Source of the DNA: Lutjanus erythropterus
Lineage: Eukaryota > Chordata > Actinopteri > Lutjaniformes > Lutjanidae
Reading direction: 5' to 3'
DNA: 64,000 nucleotides
Assembly (NCBI GenBank): GCA_020091685.1
Contig: CM034610.1
Span: 7,856,948-7,920,947 of the forward strand
The position numbers and the translations under genes were made by a program. The stretch's first letter is position 1. The number at the start of each line of letters is the position of its first letter. The notes under the pieces were generated by a model. The model was not told the DNA's origin. It worked only from the letters and a program-made list of their open reading frames with translations, and made no database searches. Positions 1 through 11,751 of the stretch are shown here, piece by piece.

Positions 1-204
1 CAGCCTCTGCTTTTTCAATTTTGCCAAGTCTGTATCTTTAAAATTTTGCCTCTGACAGTTGAATTGGACATTGGTCTCACTGTATGTTGCACTCTGTACA
101 GTTATATACATGACATGCCCTTTGCCTTTACTTAACTCATCCTAGTATTAAGATGAGTTAATTGCAGCTGCTATACAGCACCCAGGGATCAATTCTGGAA
201 AACC

Positions 205-322
205 CATACAAGAACAGGCAAAACATGCAAACTCAACACAGAAAGGCAATGTCCAAACCAGAATTTGAACCCTGGACCTTCTCGCTGTGAGGCAAAAGCG
301 CTAACCACTGATGCACCGTGCC
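205..322 (-). repeat. Dispersed teleost SINE-like/tRNA-like repeat fragment, reverse orientation
   Basis: Read on the minus strand, this segment begins with a GGCACGGTG-type start, runs through a GTTAGCGCTTTTGCCTCACAGC block and a TTCAAATTC box B-like block, and ends in TTTCTGTGTTGAGTTTGCATG. This order matches, from memory, a very common teleost dispersed repeat. Only the head is present and both edges are diffuse, so it is an old fragment. The exact class was not checked. Confidence 0.6.
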
Positions 323-820
323 ATTATGTGGTATACGCTTTAACCATCAGGCCACCAGAGCGTCCCTACCAGTCCTTGCCTCTTGTGTGTCTTGCACCAT
401 ATAGAACCCAAAATTGCATATTAGTACCTTTTTAAAGAATCAATCACTCTCTTGCAACGAGGCAAATTAGAACTGAAATCATTCAACCGAGATTATAACA
501 TCTTGAAGGAGAACATCTTTTTGTGTGCCCAGAGAAAAGGTCTGACCAACTGAATGAAATTTGAGTCTGATTTGAATGTGAGAAGCCAGCATCTTGTAGC
601 CATTAGACTGCAATTTAGAGCACTAACTTATTGGCTTTGTTACTCAGGCGTGGAGGTTGCAGTTCAGATAAGATGATTTATGTCCATGTAGCTGCGATTC
701 CTGCTGTTTACCAAAAGAGGCTCAACTTTGTTCATACATTACTGTGTACTCATTTATGTTTTTATATTAGGAGTACAGGGCAACTGATAACTCCACACAT
801 TTACGATCGTGTATCTTGAA
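323..820. other. Unassigned AT-rich sequence
   Basis: No coding frame, repeat or RNA that I recognise. The only open frame (631-819) has no protein-like features and no supporting splice signals. Confidence 0.4.
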
Positions 821-1452
821 GTCCATTATGAAGTTTGTGGATGACACCACCATCATCAGCTGGATTTCATATGAATCCAACATCAGCAAAACCTAGGAGC
901 TGATTGTTGATTTCCAGAAAACAGAGAGAAAGTTTTAGGTTCCTGGGAATCAACTGTCATGAACATCACACATCAAAGCTCATAAAAGGAAACTTTAGAG
1001 GGCAAAATTCCCATGCCAAGTTTTTGTCAACTTCTCCAGAAGAGCAACTGAAAACATCCTGACTGGAGACGTCATAAACTGGTGTGGGACGTGCATGGCC
1101 CAGGACAGGAAGACTCTGCAGAGAATGATTAAAACCACCCAGAGCATCACTGGTACCCATCTACCGAGCATCAGTGAAATACCAGCCACACCCTGCTCAT
1201 GCTGCTGCTGTCTGGCAAGAGATACAGAAGTATCCACTAATGTACCACCAGACTATAGAGCAGCTTCTTCCCTCAGGCTGAGACTGCTCAGTTCATCCTC
1301 TGCACTCCATGTAAAATTGTTTGTTCAATTTTTATCTCTTTAACCAATCTACTGTATGTGATTTTGAATGTTTTCTTTTTATTAGTAGCAAACAGGGAAC
1401 TGCACCTAAATCTTGCTATACAACCGTGTTGTATAATGAATACTAAATCTTG
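815..1452 (+). pseudogene. 5'-truncated LINE (L2/Rex-like) with reverse-transcriptase remnant and 3' tail
   Basis: Relic of a non-LTR retrotransposon ORF2, whose product copies the element RNA into the target site. At 834-851 the translation reads FVDDTT, the catalytic Asp-Asp box of reverse transcriptase, followed by a decayed ELIVDFQKTE block (about 898-930). After frame changes, 1095-1187 reads RKTLQRMIKTTQSITG and then LPSISEI, which resembles the conserved region downstream of the RT domain in L2/CR1/Rex elements. The segment 1400-1452 (GCACCTAAATCTTG, then AATACTAAATCTTG) resembles the 3' UTR and short tail repeat of fish LINEs. The 5' part, endonuclease and most RT motifs are missing, and the frame is broken several times, so it is a dead, 5'-truncated insertion. 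The clade assignment is an inference. Confidence 0.7.
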
Positions 1453-1952
1453 TATGTGTTTGCTCCTCACATGTAGTTAGACATATCATGTATGCCTACT
1501 AATTGTGAATGTTCTAACCTGAATATTCATGGAATCGTTGACTCATTCACCAAACGCTTTCATAATGACAACATCACAGAGAAGGGGGTAAAACAGTCAC
1601 TCAGTTTAGTTTATGGAAACACAATCAATAGTAGAATAAACCCAACGCATGAATGCAACGCATCTGCAGCGCAATCGATCTGTCATCGGAAAGGAATGGA
1701 CTTCCATCTGAGCGCAACACGTTCAACAAATTAAATGTGATCCGAGGGCGAAAGTGACAGGTTTGTGAAGCACAGAATGTTCCTAAGTGCGTGCAACAGT
1801 TGAGGCCATCTTCTTTCAGCACCAGCAACACAGTTCTATGAGCTGTTACACCAGTGGTCACTCTCATATCAGGTTTTGCATCTATGACAAAGTCCATGTT
1901 CAAAGATACAAACGCGCACAAACAATTCAGTAAACAAAGTGCTGAGACTGCA
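1453..1952. other. Unassigned sequence
   Basis: No recognisable gene or repeat. The open frames at 1492-1734 (plus) and 1625-1921 (minus) overlap each other and show no domain. Confidence 0.35.
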
Positions 1953-2032
1953 GTCCAAACCTCAAGCCCCAGACCTCAGACCTTAAGGCTTGCACGTGGC
2001 CATAACATCTCTTAACATGCCGTCCTGAGACA
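1953..2032 (+). repeat. Short diverged duplicate, copy 1 (partner at 5906-5977)
   Basis: GTCCAAACCTCAAGCCCCAG followed by ACCTC, CTTAAG, GGCC and CTCTTAACATGCCGTCCT is shared, in order and in direct orientation, with 5906-5977. The copies are separated by about 3.9 kb and differ by small gaps. The family is not recognised. Confidence 0.55.
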
Positions 2033-2174
2033 GAGGCAGAGTGAGTGACTGAGTGCCAGACAGTAAGAGACAGCGAGACTGACAGGAAGGCAAATTGGAC
2101 TAAAGAAATCCCCTAAAGCTGATTGTTACACAGAAGGGAAAAAAAGGCACGAGGAGATGTATAAGAATAGATAG

Positions 2175-2340
2175 AGCTGTGTCCCTTGCAGCCATTCTGT
2201 GTGTGCTTTTCGGCGCTGTGCGTTGGATGGAGGGGATCGGATTGCAGCGCCGAGCCCCGCCAGCCAGATTTCTTGGAGCGCCCGGCGCTGCGTTCTGCCA
2301 GAATTGTGTCAATAATCTGAGGCGGTGGACTCCTTCCACC
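2175..2340. promoter_or_regulatory. CpG-rich block, candidate conserved noncoding or first-exon sequence
   Basis: About eleven CpG dinucleotides fall within 2205-2300 (GCGCCGAGCCCCGCC, GCGCCCGGCGCTGCG), in otherwise CpG-poor DNA. No repeat signature is visible. A plus-strand frame starts at 2179 with a hydrophobic run (MSLAAILCVLFGAV), but it continues straight into the CA microsatellite as a Thr-His run. I therefore do not call it a gene. It could be a small CpG island, an untranslated first exon or an enhancer. Confidence 0.25.
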
Positions 2341-2374
2341 TCCCAACCCACTGCCTGTTTATCAGCCCTGCCAA

Positions 2375-2375
<1 letters not shown>

Positions 2376-2409
<34 letters not shown>
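2376..2409. repeat. (CA)n microsatellite
   Basis: About 17 uninterrupted CA units lie directly after the CpG-rich block. Confidence 0.95.
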
Positions 2410-2413
<4 letters not shown>

Positions 2414-2599
2414 ACAGCAGCGCACAAACATATGGAGACACAGACTCATACATAAGCTTGTTCATACTGTGTATAAACACAGCCAGTGGCATGTTTTCAC
2501 TGTCGTTTTTACATTTACTAGAGAAGAGCATGCAGAAATATAAACTGTACCGTCTATACGTTCCTTCCTTTGCACTCGTAGAAATAAAGATGCTAACTA

Positions 2600-3205
2600 G
2601 AACCATAAAAGGTTCTTTGGCTCATCCCCAGAGGAGAACCCTATTTGATTCATGTTAGAATCTTGGGACCCTTTCGGACAGTTCTACCTAGAACCCAACA
2701 CAAAGGGTTGTACCTGGAAAGGTTCCACCCAGAACCCCATATGAGAGGTTCTATCCAGAACCTTTCCACCCTCTAAGGGTACCCAAGGGTTTTATCTAAA
2801 TCACATCAAAGGGGTTCTGCCGAGAACCTTTGTTATTTCAAGGTTTTTATCTAGAACATACTCTAGGAGTTCTACAGAGACCCTTTCTATATTCCAGGGG
2901 TTTTTATATAGAACACGCTGGGGGGATTCTACAGAGAAAATTTTTAGACGACATAGATTTTATCTAGAACAAACCCAGGAGTTTCTCCCTAGAACCATTT
3001 TATATTATGATTAAACAATGAAAGAGTTCTGTAAGGATTTTTCTTCTAAAAAGGATTCTTTTGATGAAGAGTGTTCTTAATGGAACGATAAGTCTTACAA
3101 AGAACCCTTAAACGCTTCCTTTAAAAAAGTCAGAAGCAAATAGTTCTGGGTTGAACCCCAGCACTTTTGGAACTTTTTGGAACCCTTACATCTAAGAGTG
3201 TAGCG
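2600..3205. repeat. Degenerate array of GGTTCT/AGAACC half-palindromes
   Basis: Many imperfect units alternate GGTTCTA(C/T)C and AGAACC(T/C)TT, for example around 2740-2770, 2815-2835 and 2865-2890, with a spacing of roughly 60-70 bp. The block ends near TCTAAGAGTGTA at about 3193-3205. This resembles the interior of a common fish MITE-like element whose ends carry an ACACTCT(T)A motif. I could not define a matching left terminus. Confidence 0.6.
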
Positions 3206-3309
3206 AGAAAGGTTCCACTCGGTGAGATGTATGGAGCACATATGGCCCATAATTCAATACTACACATTTGGTGTTGAAGATTTGCTGTAAATTAAATTGC
3301 ACAGATGTA

Positions 3310-3480
3310 GTCATTGTAAATTATTGTCGGTTGCACGTGTTTATATAACCTCCATTTACTCTGTTCATATTTATATCCCATTTTTCTTTGATGTATCCTT
3401 TTACTTCTTGCTTCAGCGATGACCATATTTCTCACAGGAGATCATTAAAGTTTCATCTAATCTAATCTCATCAAATCTAA
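3310..3480 (+). repeat. LINE 3' end with TCTAA-type tail
   Basis: The 3' part reads GATCATTAAAGTTTCATC and then TAATCTAATCTCATCAAATC. This is a 3' UTR followed by a short tandem tail, as in L2-like fish LINEs. No coding remnant is visible upstream. Class inferred from tail structure only. Confidence 0.45.
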
Positions 3481-5905
3481 GCCTCGCTTTTACCCCATGC
3501 AGCATGGCGGCTCCTCGTCCAAGTGGAATTGTTTGGACAAAAGTTGGAGTTTTGCTCATTTTAAGCTGCCAGAAGTTACAAGAAAAGGTCTGGTTGGTTG
3601 AGATACAGCAAGGTTTTATGTAACAATATACTGCTGAACAGAGAAGAACCTCCTGCAGTAGTTATGAAAGAGAGATGCTAAGTAAATGCATGAATGGAGA
3701 CTTATTCAATAACACCAATTTGGGGTTTTAGATTAAACTGAAATCACAGTAGAGATGTTCATGCAATAGGTGCAGCTGGACTGTGAAAAGGTACACACTA
3801 GAAGCTGTGAATTCCGACATAATGTTAGATTGCATTACATAAGATCCACTGAGAGGCTAATTTGAGACCCTGAAAAATTCTCTCACACCCTGTTTCTCTG
3901 TGATCGCTGCGGACTGAAAGAGGCCACAGCAGGCCAAATCTGGTCAGAGGCGAACATCCAATATGAACCAGTGGGAGAGGAAACGCAGAAAAACTCTAAT
4001 AACAATAATAATACTCGTTTTCTCACTCAGTCACTTTCTCTTCACTGTCCTTCAGTCATGTTTTTCTCCCGCTCTCAGTCTGTCTAGTTTTTTGTGTGTG
4101 TGTGTCTCTTCAAATCTTTCAGACTGCATTAGTCTGTGTTTTTAACAGTAGCACCTACAGAGAGTCAAACTCAATCTACAGAAAAAGCAAGGACGGAGAT
4201 GACTGGCCATCAATCTCTGGGAGGTGGAGAGTGGAAACACATCTGCATTAAAGGAGCAATATGTAACAGTTGCACGTCCAAAAATAAGTACTGCACTCCA
4301 AATAGCAAGTTGGAGCCATAAAAGGTATGTTAAATAGGTTAAAATCCCATTAAAAATACAGTTTATGGCTCAAGACAGTTATTTTCCCCTGCCACCTCCT
4401 TCCCAGACTCAAGGAGACTCATGCAGGCTGCAGGAGCGCAAGACGTGCACATTTGACAATAATAAGCAACGGCAAGTCCTCAACTGTGACTTGATTGGCT
4501 GTTTAACGCTTTATTGTCTGTCAATGTAAAGCTAAGCTTATTTCAGCTGTCATGTCTGCACAGAATTGTTGCAACCCTCCTGCACCCAATCTTCCACCTG
4601 TTCTTCTAACCCAGTGCCCAGGTTGAGCTCATCAGAAATCCAGTCCTCATCTCATCCAGATCCAGACTCATGATGGAGTCTAACTGCCAAAGACTTTTCA
4701 CATTTCTCATTTGAGTTGTGCACGTCAAATAAATATATTTTGTACAGTCAGAGCGAAGTCTTTCCTGATTGAAATGTAGTTAGTATCACTGGGTTTTGTT
4801 TTATTACTGTAGGTAGTAAGTTAGTTAGCTGGACATGCTAACAGCTGGATATGTTGGAGCAGATAATCACACTGTTTAATGAGTGTCTGACAGTTTTGGC
4901 TTAAAAGTGTGGAGAAATCCAAGGCTTGACAGGCCTATCCTGCTAAGCTATGATTGGACAATTGCTATTTTGGGGACGTGTTTAGCAAACAGTCAATTAG
5001 CCACAGAGGTGAAGACAAAATCAAAAATAAATTCTTAAAAAGTGATGTCTTTCGTCCACTCTTAACGCTCGTTTTACTCCCTTTGACTGTGTGTTCTCTG
5101 CTGTCTAAACTGTGAAAGGATATAATGTTGGGAAAAATACAAACATAGAATCTAATGGTAACAAGCTGAAGTAGTTATGATTCATCCTTGCCGAGACATC
5201 TGGATCAAGGCAGCAGATGGGATGGCGGGTGGGGACACAGACCCCTGGACCAAAGCCTGCTGTCGGGTCCTCACGCAGGCAAGGGGAGTCACATTTAGCC
5301 CCTGGTCCTCTGGACTGCTGTGGTCCCCTCTGAGCTCTATTATCTCCAATATCTTAGGTCATGCACTAATTTAGAGATACATCATACAACTGGGGAAAAC
5401 AAATGTAGAAGGAAATGAGGAGGTGTCACAGTAGTAACAGTGGGAGACAGGGAAGAACAACACAGAGACAGATGTTCTAATACTGCGTTAATTTAGTATG
5501 ACATTGAATATTAACAAGTCATTTAGTCTAAAAACTGTTCTTGATATATATTCGTGACAAGTTATTGCCAGTGAAATGAGATAATAGGACATGTTTCCAA
5601 AGCACTTTAACGTATTTCAAGAATTTTCAAGCAAAACGTGTCGAAGCAAGAGAGATGAAGGCATCCAACAGAATCCATGGCCCTGATTCAAGGAAATTCT
5701 TGAAGCAATCTGACTTACATTGGCCACATATTACATTATCTCACCCCATATGCAGAATTGGTTCACTTGTTAAAAGGAAAATGACTTGTTTTTGTTGTTT
5801 CAAGGAAAGTAAGATGGGAAGACGGTGACCTTGATGCCTGTTTTGCGCTGCGCAAGCGCCCGCTGCCGAACAACTCACAGACCCGAGCAGATGGAGTGCA
5901 GAGAT
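3481..5905. other. Unassigned sequence, no gene seen
   Basis: Two and a half kilobases without a coding signal that I trust. It holds a short imperfect GT run near 4093-4106 and scattered AT-rich stretches. Frames at 3963-4145, 4136-4321 and 5177-5374 have no domains and low-complexity or random composition. A GC-rich imperfect palindrome (TTGCGC T GCGCAA) lies near 5842-5856. Confidence 0.4.
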
Positions 5906-5977
5906 GTCCAAACCTCAATCCCCAGACCTCTGCTTACTCTTGGCCTTAAGCTTCTCTTAAAATACCATCCTAAGGGA
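5906..5977 (+). repeat. Short diverged duplicate, copy 2 (partner at 1953-2032)
   Basis: Starts GTCCAAACCTCAATCCCCAG and ends CTCTTAAAATACCATCCT, collinear with copy 1. It sits about 55 bp downstream of a CpG-containing palindromic stretch near 5842. Whether this is a transposon piece or a local duplication cannot be told here. Confidence 0.55.
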
Positions 5978-8120
5978 GGAAGGGGAGAAGGAGGAGGAGT
6001 GTCGCTGACAGAATGAGAAAACAGAAAAGTTATCAAACCCTTTTGAGTCAGAATAAAAGGGAAAAAGGGGAAGTGCAAACCAAGTCACTCTCGACACCTG
6101 GTACCGATACCATGCAATGCTTGAGTCAAGATCTCTCGAGCCAAGGCCAGGCTGATATCTAGAAATGCACACTGCAGATCTAAATTATTCCCTCCTTTAC
6201 ACTGACCCAGGAGCATGAACAAGAACTCAGCCTGTGTTTGACCATCCAGACATTGAAGGGTTTCACCAACTGGTCTTTAGTAAGCCTGGTCCTAACACCA
6301 GTCTTTGGAAAGGCCCTTACATCAGTTGCACCAACCAGACTAAAGCCTAGTCACACTACAACCAGTCTTAGCAATGCCCACAGGACAAGCAAGTCTGCGT
6401 CGCCAGGATACATCGTTGGCGATGTTTCACTGTCGTGCTGATTTGCAGCTAATCATTTCTAATTTGCAGCAATGTTATGGAAGATTAAAGATAAAGAAAA
6501 GACTATTTCATCTTGCATTGAGGTAAGAAATTACAAGAGTCGTACAGCTAGAACAAGAAAACACTTACTGCCAAGCAGTCCAACGTAGGCCAACAGCAAA
6601 TAAGAAGCAGTCGAGAAATAATGGAGGACATAAATGGTTGTTCAGATAAAATAGATGGACAGATGTTAGTGAGCACACTGTTTCAGCTGATTTCACCATT
6701 GAACTAGTAACCGCTATATCCCCAGACTCCTTTAAAAGATTGTGCAATCTTGAGAGTTGTTTGGTGAGAAGAAACTTCATAAACTTGACAAATGACTGTC
6801 TATGACGAATTCTTAATTATTTGGGCCTTCTTGTAAATTCTGAAAATGGTGTTTCATTTTTAGGTGTGATGATTTAGTTAATCAAAAACCACCAAAAACA
6901 TCATGAAGCAGCCATGGGAATTTTGACTCTTGTGTATCTGAAGTACATGGTGTGACGTCAAACTTCAGACTTTCCTTCACATACCAACGGTCAATGTTAG
7001 GGTTCTTGTAACCATGACCAGGACGTTTCTTTTTCTGCCCAAACCTAAACAAACCTTAATCACAGCTGTATCAGATTAAAAAATCAGTTCCTGATGGTGA
7101 TTAAAATGTTTAATTCCATCATTTAATCTGAAGGATATGTTGATAAGAAGCAGAGAGGAAAATGACAAGACAAGGCAAAATTCTTAAAAGTATACAAACA
7201 CTTGTGTCTGTATCCACAAGGCAAAAATTTTAAAAATAAATAAATGAAATTCCACTCCCTGCCTATAGCTTATATCCCAGCTCCTTTGGCAATTCTCCTT
7301 CTTCTGCTCCTGTGGCAGCTGGACTTCCTCGTCTCACCTCTGTCTCTGGTGTGTGTAGAATAATGGACAAGGAGAGACTAGTTGTTGAGGTTGAGAAATT
7401 TCCCGAGGTATGTACAGTATGCTGCGTGTGGTTGACGCATATTGGTGCTATGGGTGGCACTTGACCCGCCATATGACGTACCACAATGCTGAGGCTGCAG
7501 TGTGTTTTTCACCCAAGCTATGTCCACCCTTCCATAACAAAGACAAGGATTGTCAGGGTCAAACCACGGCTTGAGGCAGGGTCATGGAGTCAGGTTGAAC
7601 TCGACAACTTGACAATGACGCGTCCTCATCAACAACGAACAGGTTTTTCCTCCAGTCCTTTCCCTTCTTTGAAAGGGGTTGACATTCCAAGTTCAGTCTA
7701 AGTTCCAGTTAAAGTTCCAGTTTTAACCCAATTGCCAGCTCATTTCCATCCCCAGTCCCCAAAGGGCAGCTTCAGCCCCACCTCCTCTTCTACCAAAAGT
7801 ACCACTTCCACCCCCTAGTCCAAACTGGAGCACCGTCCGCATCTCCACTCGCAGTTCCAGCCCTAATCCGGGTCTCAGTTCCAGCTCCTGTGTCGAGCTC
7901 CAGAGTATCCAAACCCCAGGCACAGACCAGGCCTGGGGTGGGCCCACTGGTTGCCGGCATCTGGAACCAATCAAGGGTGTTTGTCGTCGGGAATTGAATC
8001 AAATTAAAAAGTTTAATATTTAATGCGACACCAGATGGAAGCGGAGAAGGGAAAGAGGCCCTGCGGTCAGCACTAATATCCCCTTCTGAAGAGCCATGCT
8101 GCATTCCTGGAGGGAGAGCC
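5978..8120. other. Unassigned sequence, no gene seen
   Basis: No convincing coding region. A stretch around 6235-6385 carries several ACCAGTCTT/ACTGGTCTT repeats in both orientations. A perfect CRE-type octamer TGACGTCA is at 6953-6960. Between 7680 and 7880 the plus strand is C-rich with many short TTCCAG(C/T)CC repeats (low-complexity). Confidence 0.4.
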
Positions 8121-8398
8121 GCTGGAAATATGTACACACACACATACATGCACACACGCACAAAAGCCCATACGCACACAGACACAATTAGTGCATCTAC
8201 TCTGGCAAACGCATTTAGAGCCATAAACACACAGAAGAAATGCACAAAGACTGAAAAGATGCAACAAACATCACAGTCCCGTTGGACATAAGAACAAGGA
8301 CTCTACGAGCCAATCTGTCAATCAAAATGACGGAATGTGAGATAGGTGACAAGTGCAACACATACCTGCCCACACACACACACAAATACACACACACT
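8121..8398. repeat. Interrupted CA-rich microsatellite cluster
   Basis: Short CA runs at about 8132-8165 and 8372-8396, with interruptions such as CATGCACACACG. The overlapping minus-strand frames are Cys-Val rich translations of this repeat, not genes. Confidence 0.8.
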
Positions 8399-10739
8399 CC
8401 TTAAAAACAAGTCTCACTGAATTATTTAGCTTTGCAAACAGTTTTACATAATTTTTTGTACAGTCTTGTGATTGGTAGAAAAATTTATCCTTTAAATGAA
8501 ATGTTTAAAATTTGAATGTAAGAACTTGCAAGATACTGGAATATATCAGCGTCCTACTTGGGCCACCCAGTGTGGAAACGCCCAGGGATGCTAGAGTCAA
8601 TGACTTAATATTAATGGTGTGAGATACTATTGTTTTTTGTTTGAATGGCCAGCATAACTACACTGTAGTTACTAAGAATTTACAACAATTTGCTAATTTT
8701 CACACTGCAGCAGCAGCAGCAAGCTTGAATGTTAATATAGTGTTTAATTTCCAACGTGGAACTGGAAATTCCAACTTAGCATTCCCATTAGTGCCCACCA
8801 TATGAGAAATGCAAGGATATAAAGAGGGAGGTGAGATAGGAGAGATGAGCGAATATAATGCGTATCTATCAGTCTGTCTGTCACTGTTAACAGAGACTCT
8901 AGTCTGCAGTGTAGCACAGCTCATTCACTTCATGCTGCATGATCAAATAAAGTTTTAGGCTCTATCACTTCCACACTTCTGTCTACATCCTCTCTCTCTC
9001 TGCTGCGAGTCTGCATCACACTTTCATTAGTTGCAAACTGATCTACTCAGTTCACTACTCACCAAAAACGTGAGTATATATAATGAACAGTGCGCAGAGT
9101 GTCATGGAAAGGCTAAATGGAGAGGATACTGTAAAAGGAGAAGCTAAATGTCTGATTAAAACGTGTATTCTTAATTCAATTTGTGAATCTAGTTATTTAT
9201 TTCTCTCTCTAAAATGCATTTATAGGTAAATTTTTCAATTCCATTATCTATTCATGTATTCACTTATTTATTTTTAAATTATGTACTAATTAACATTTTG
9301 GCAAATCCTATTTTAATTTGATCTTTTTAGCCTATTGACAGATTACATTCTTTATTATTATTTCACTTGTAAATTCATTTTATAATTCCTCCTTTAATTC
9401 CCCATTAAAATATCACTTTTTAATTTATTATTTATTCATAGATTAACAAATTAATTTGAAAACATGTTTATTAATACAGACTTTTATTGTCAAATTAGTT
9501 ATTAATTAATAATGCTTTATTACTATTTTTATGACACACTGTATGTTCCTTCATGCATACCCTAACCTAACCCTAACTCCTAATGAAAAGTAAGAAACTA
9601 ATCTATAAGTTTAAATATGAATAACTGAGTAATAATTATTACTCACATTATTGTATTTTCTTCATATGCCTCATTTACAGATAATAGAGCTTTCATCCCT
9701 CGGAGTCCAGTCACACATATGACAATTATCAGTAATTTGACTCAGCGATGGATTCTGGGTATTCTTGTTTTGTGAACAGAAATATTTCTGACATGAGCTT
9801 CAAAAATGTCCTTGAATATAAATATTCACCACGCTATTGGGTGTGTGCAATTTCATGCTTATTTGGGTTGATATGAAATGCTCCGAAGACAGCAAGGCTC
9901 CAGCATGCAGGAACAACGTCACGGTAGATTTGATTTTACTCATTTACTGATCCGTGATATTATTTACTGGGCGTTGGTGTCATTACTGTCAATATACAGC
10001 ACACTATATCGTTATGATGTGCTTTCTTTCTTTTCCACTGTGAGGGGGGTTTTATGATACTATTTGGGGTCTATAAAACCAACTAAACCTGACCTAAACT
10101 CAATCGAATTAAACTAAACTAGTTTATTAGTTTTATACCTACAAAGGCTTGAGGCCTGGAACTGCCTGTTATAATCCTGTGGTCTCAAACCACCATCATA
10201 AAATAACATGTGGGGTACTTTAGGTCTCTGCCTCTGATTAGGTACTATACTATTATTGGGTAGGTTGGCTTTAACATCAACTGTAGCTGTAAAACTTAAG
10301 TTAAAATGAAAGAAGTTTGGTTAAATATGAAAAAAAGTGGCTAATTTTTAAAATTAGACCAACAGCGTGAGAGGTTGCAACCCTGTGTCCTAGAAATTAC
10401 AATTATGTAGTCTTAAATTGTTTTTCCCATTAAATTGTGGTGACCGGGTTTGGACAATAAAAGCACTTTGCTTAGGGGAAAGATCATTGTTTTGGTTAAA
10501 TTGTAATAAAACCAGCTTTTAATCAAGTGCTGCAAGTGAATAAACATAACCATAAAAAGCTTAATAATGCCTTCAAACGAATATTGCATTGCAAGTTCAG
10601 ATATTTTGGTGAAAAACAGTCAGCTGTCAGTACAACATGTTTTGCAACCTTCTAGATGTGTTAATTAAGAACATTTCCTCATTATGTTCATAGAAAATGT
10701 TATCCAGTCGGCATTATGTTGCCCTGAAAACATATTTCC
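8399..10739. other. AT-rich unassigned sequence
   Basis: Contains a small GCA trinucleotide run near 8708-8722 and a very AT-rich block at about 9170-9530 with repeated TTTATT/AATTAA words. A short telomere-like run (ACCCTAACCTAACCCTAAC) is at 9559-9577. No coding frame with protein-like features. Confidence 0.4.
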
Positions 10740-11351
10740 TGTTTTAGATTAGTTGCATATAAACACAATTTCTTGGAGACGGATTTGGAAGTCGATAGGC
10801 GGGACAGTGTGGCTGTCACTCCGCAGAGTGCACACCAGGATCAACAGAATGTGGACAACTTCACATTGGTCTGTAAACTTAGGGAGCTTGAAAGGAAATC
10901 GAGTGATTTGTCTATAGTGAACAATCAGCACTGATGACCAACAGAGCAAATGTGCCTCGTAGTATCTATAAACACAGAACTGTGTGAGAGTATTGGGTTA
11001 ATGTCTCTATCAATCATGGATGTTTGCAGATATACTGCACACATTGTCGTCACACCAGTCCACACTGAGAGGTATGTTTCACATCAGATTGTGGGTGTTT
11101 TATTTCACTTGGATTCTGACATTAAATTATGATAGTTCAAACAGAAACTGATTAACATCCCGTTAATGTATATTTCTATTATTTTTCAGCTTTGTCTTCT
11201 GCTATAATGGTAATAAATCCAATAATGTATCTGCTTTAAATATTAAAAAAATAGAACATTAGAACATCCAAGCAACTTTTACATGTGGTCAGTTATAATT
11301 TTTGTCATTTTAGGTGTGTTTGAGCCCTAGAAAGTTTACTCCCTACTACTG

Positions 11352-11735
11352 TTATTAGGGCACAAGCACCGAACGATGCAAGGAACCTACCTGATTTGGA
11401 TTATTTTATTTTTCGTCCTCTTCAATGACATTTTTGAGGGGCTAAACTTGCTCAGTGGCGCATGAAACTTGGAACACACATTTGTCGCAGTGAAAATTTT
11501 CGTCTAATATAGCTTTTGGCAGTGGGCGTGGCCAAAGAACATAGTCACAGCTTCTAAAGTGCAGCCCCTGCAGCACGTTTCACTGGTATGCACGAAAATG
11601 GGTACACACATATATCACTCTGAGATACACAAAAAAGTCTCTTGGACCCATCTCCCAAATTTAACAGAAATTTTGAATTTCGTGGTCAATTTTAGCAATT
11701 TCCATGCATTGTATTTTAACAAACTCCTCCAACAG
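11352..11735 (+). mobile_element. Left end of a transposon-like family (partner end at 53540-53613)
   Basis: Begins TTATTAGGGCACAAGCACCG and continues with phrases I recall from a very abundant teleost repeat (GGGCGTGGCCAAA, then TGCACGAAAATGGGTA and CAAAAAAGTCTCTTGG). The start is an inverted match to the terminus at about 53586-53613 (CACCGAGGTCGGTGCTCAGG then CCCTAATTA), which supports a family with inverted ends. The right half is missing here, and a different repeat begins at 11752. Confidence 0.6.
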
Positions 11736-11751
11736 AGGAGACATTAAATCT

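Noticed and set aside
2179-2658. 159-codon plus-strand frame starting with a hydrophobic, signal-peptide-like run
   Set aside because: It runs directly into the CA microsatellite as a Thr-His run, and overlapping minus-strand frames are equally long. No domain is visible.
9559-9577. Possible interstitial telomeric repeat (CCCTAA-like)
   Set aside because: Only about three degenerate units, including a five-base unit; too short to be meaningful.
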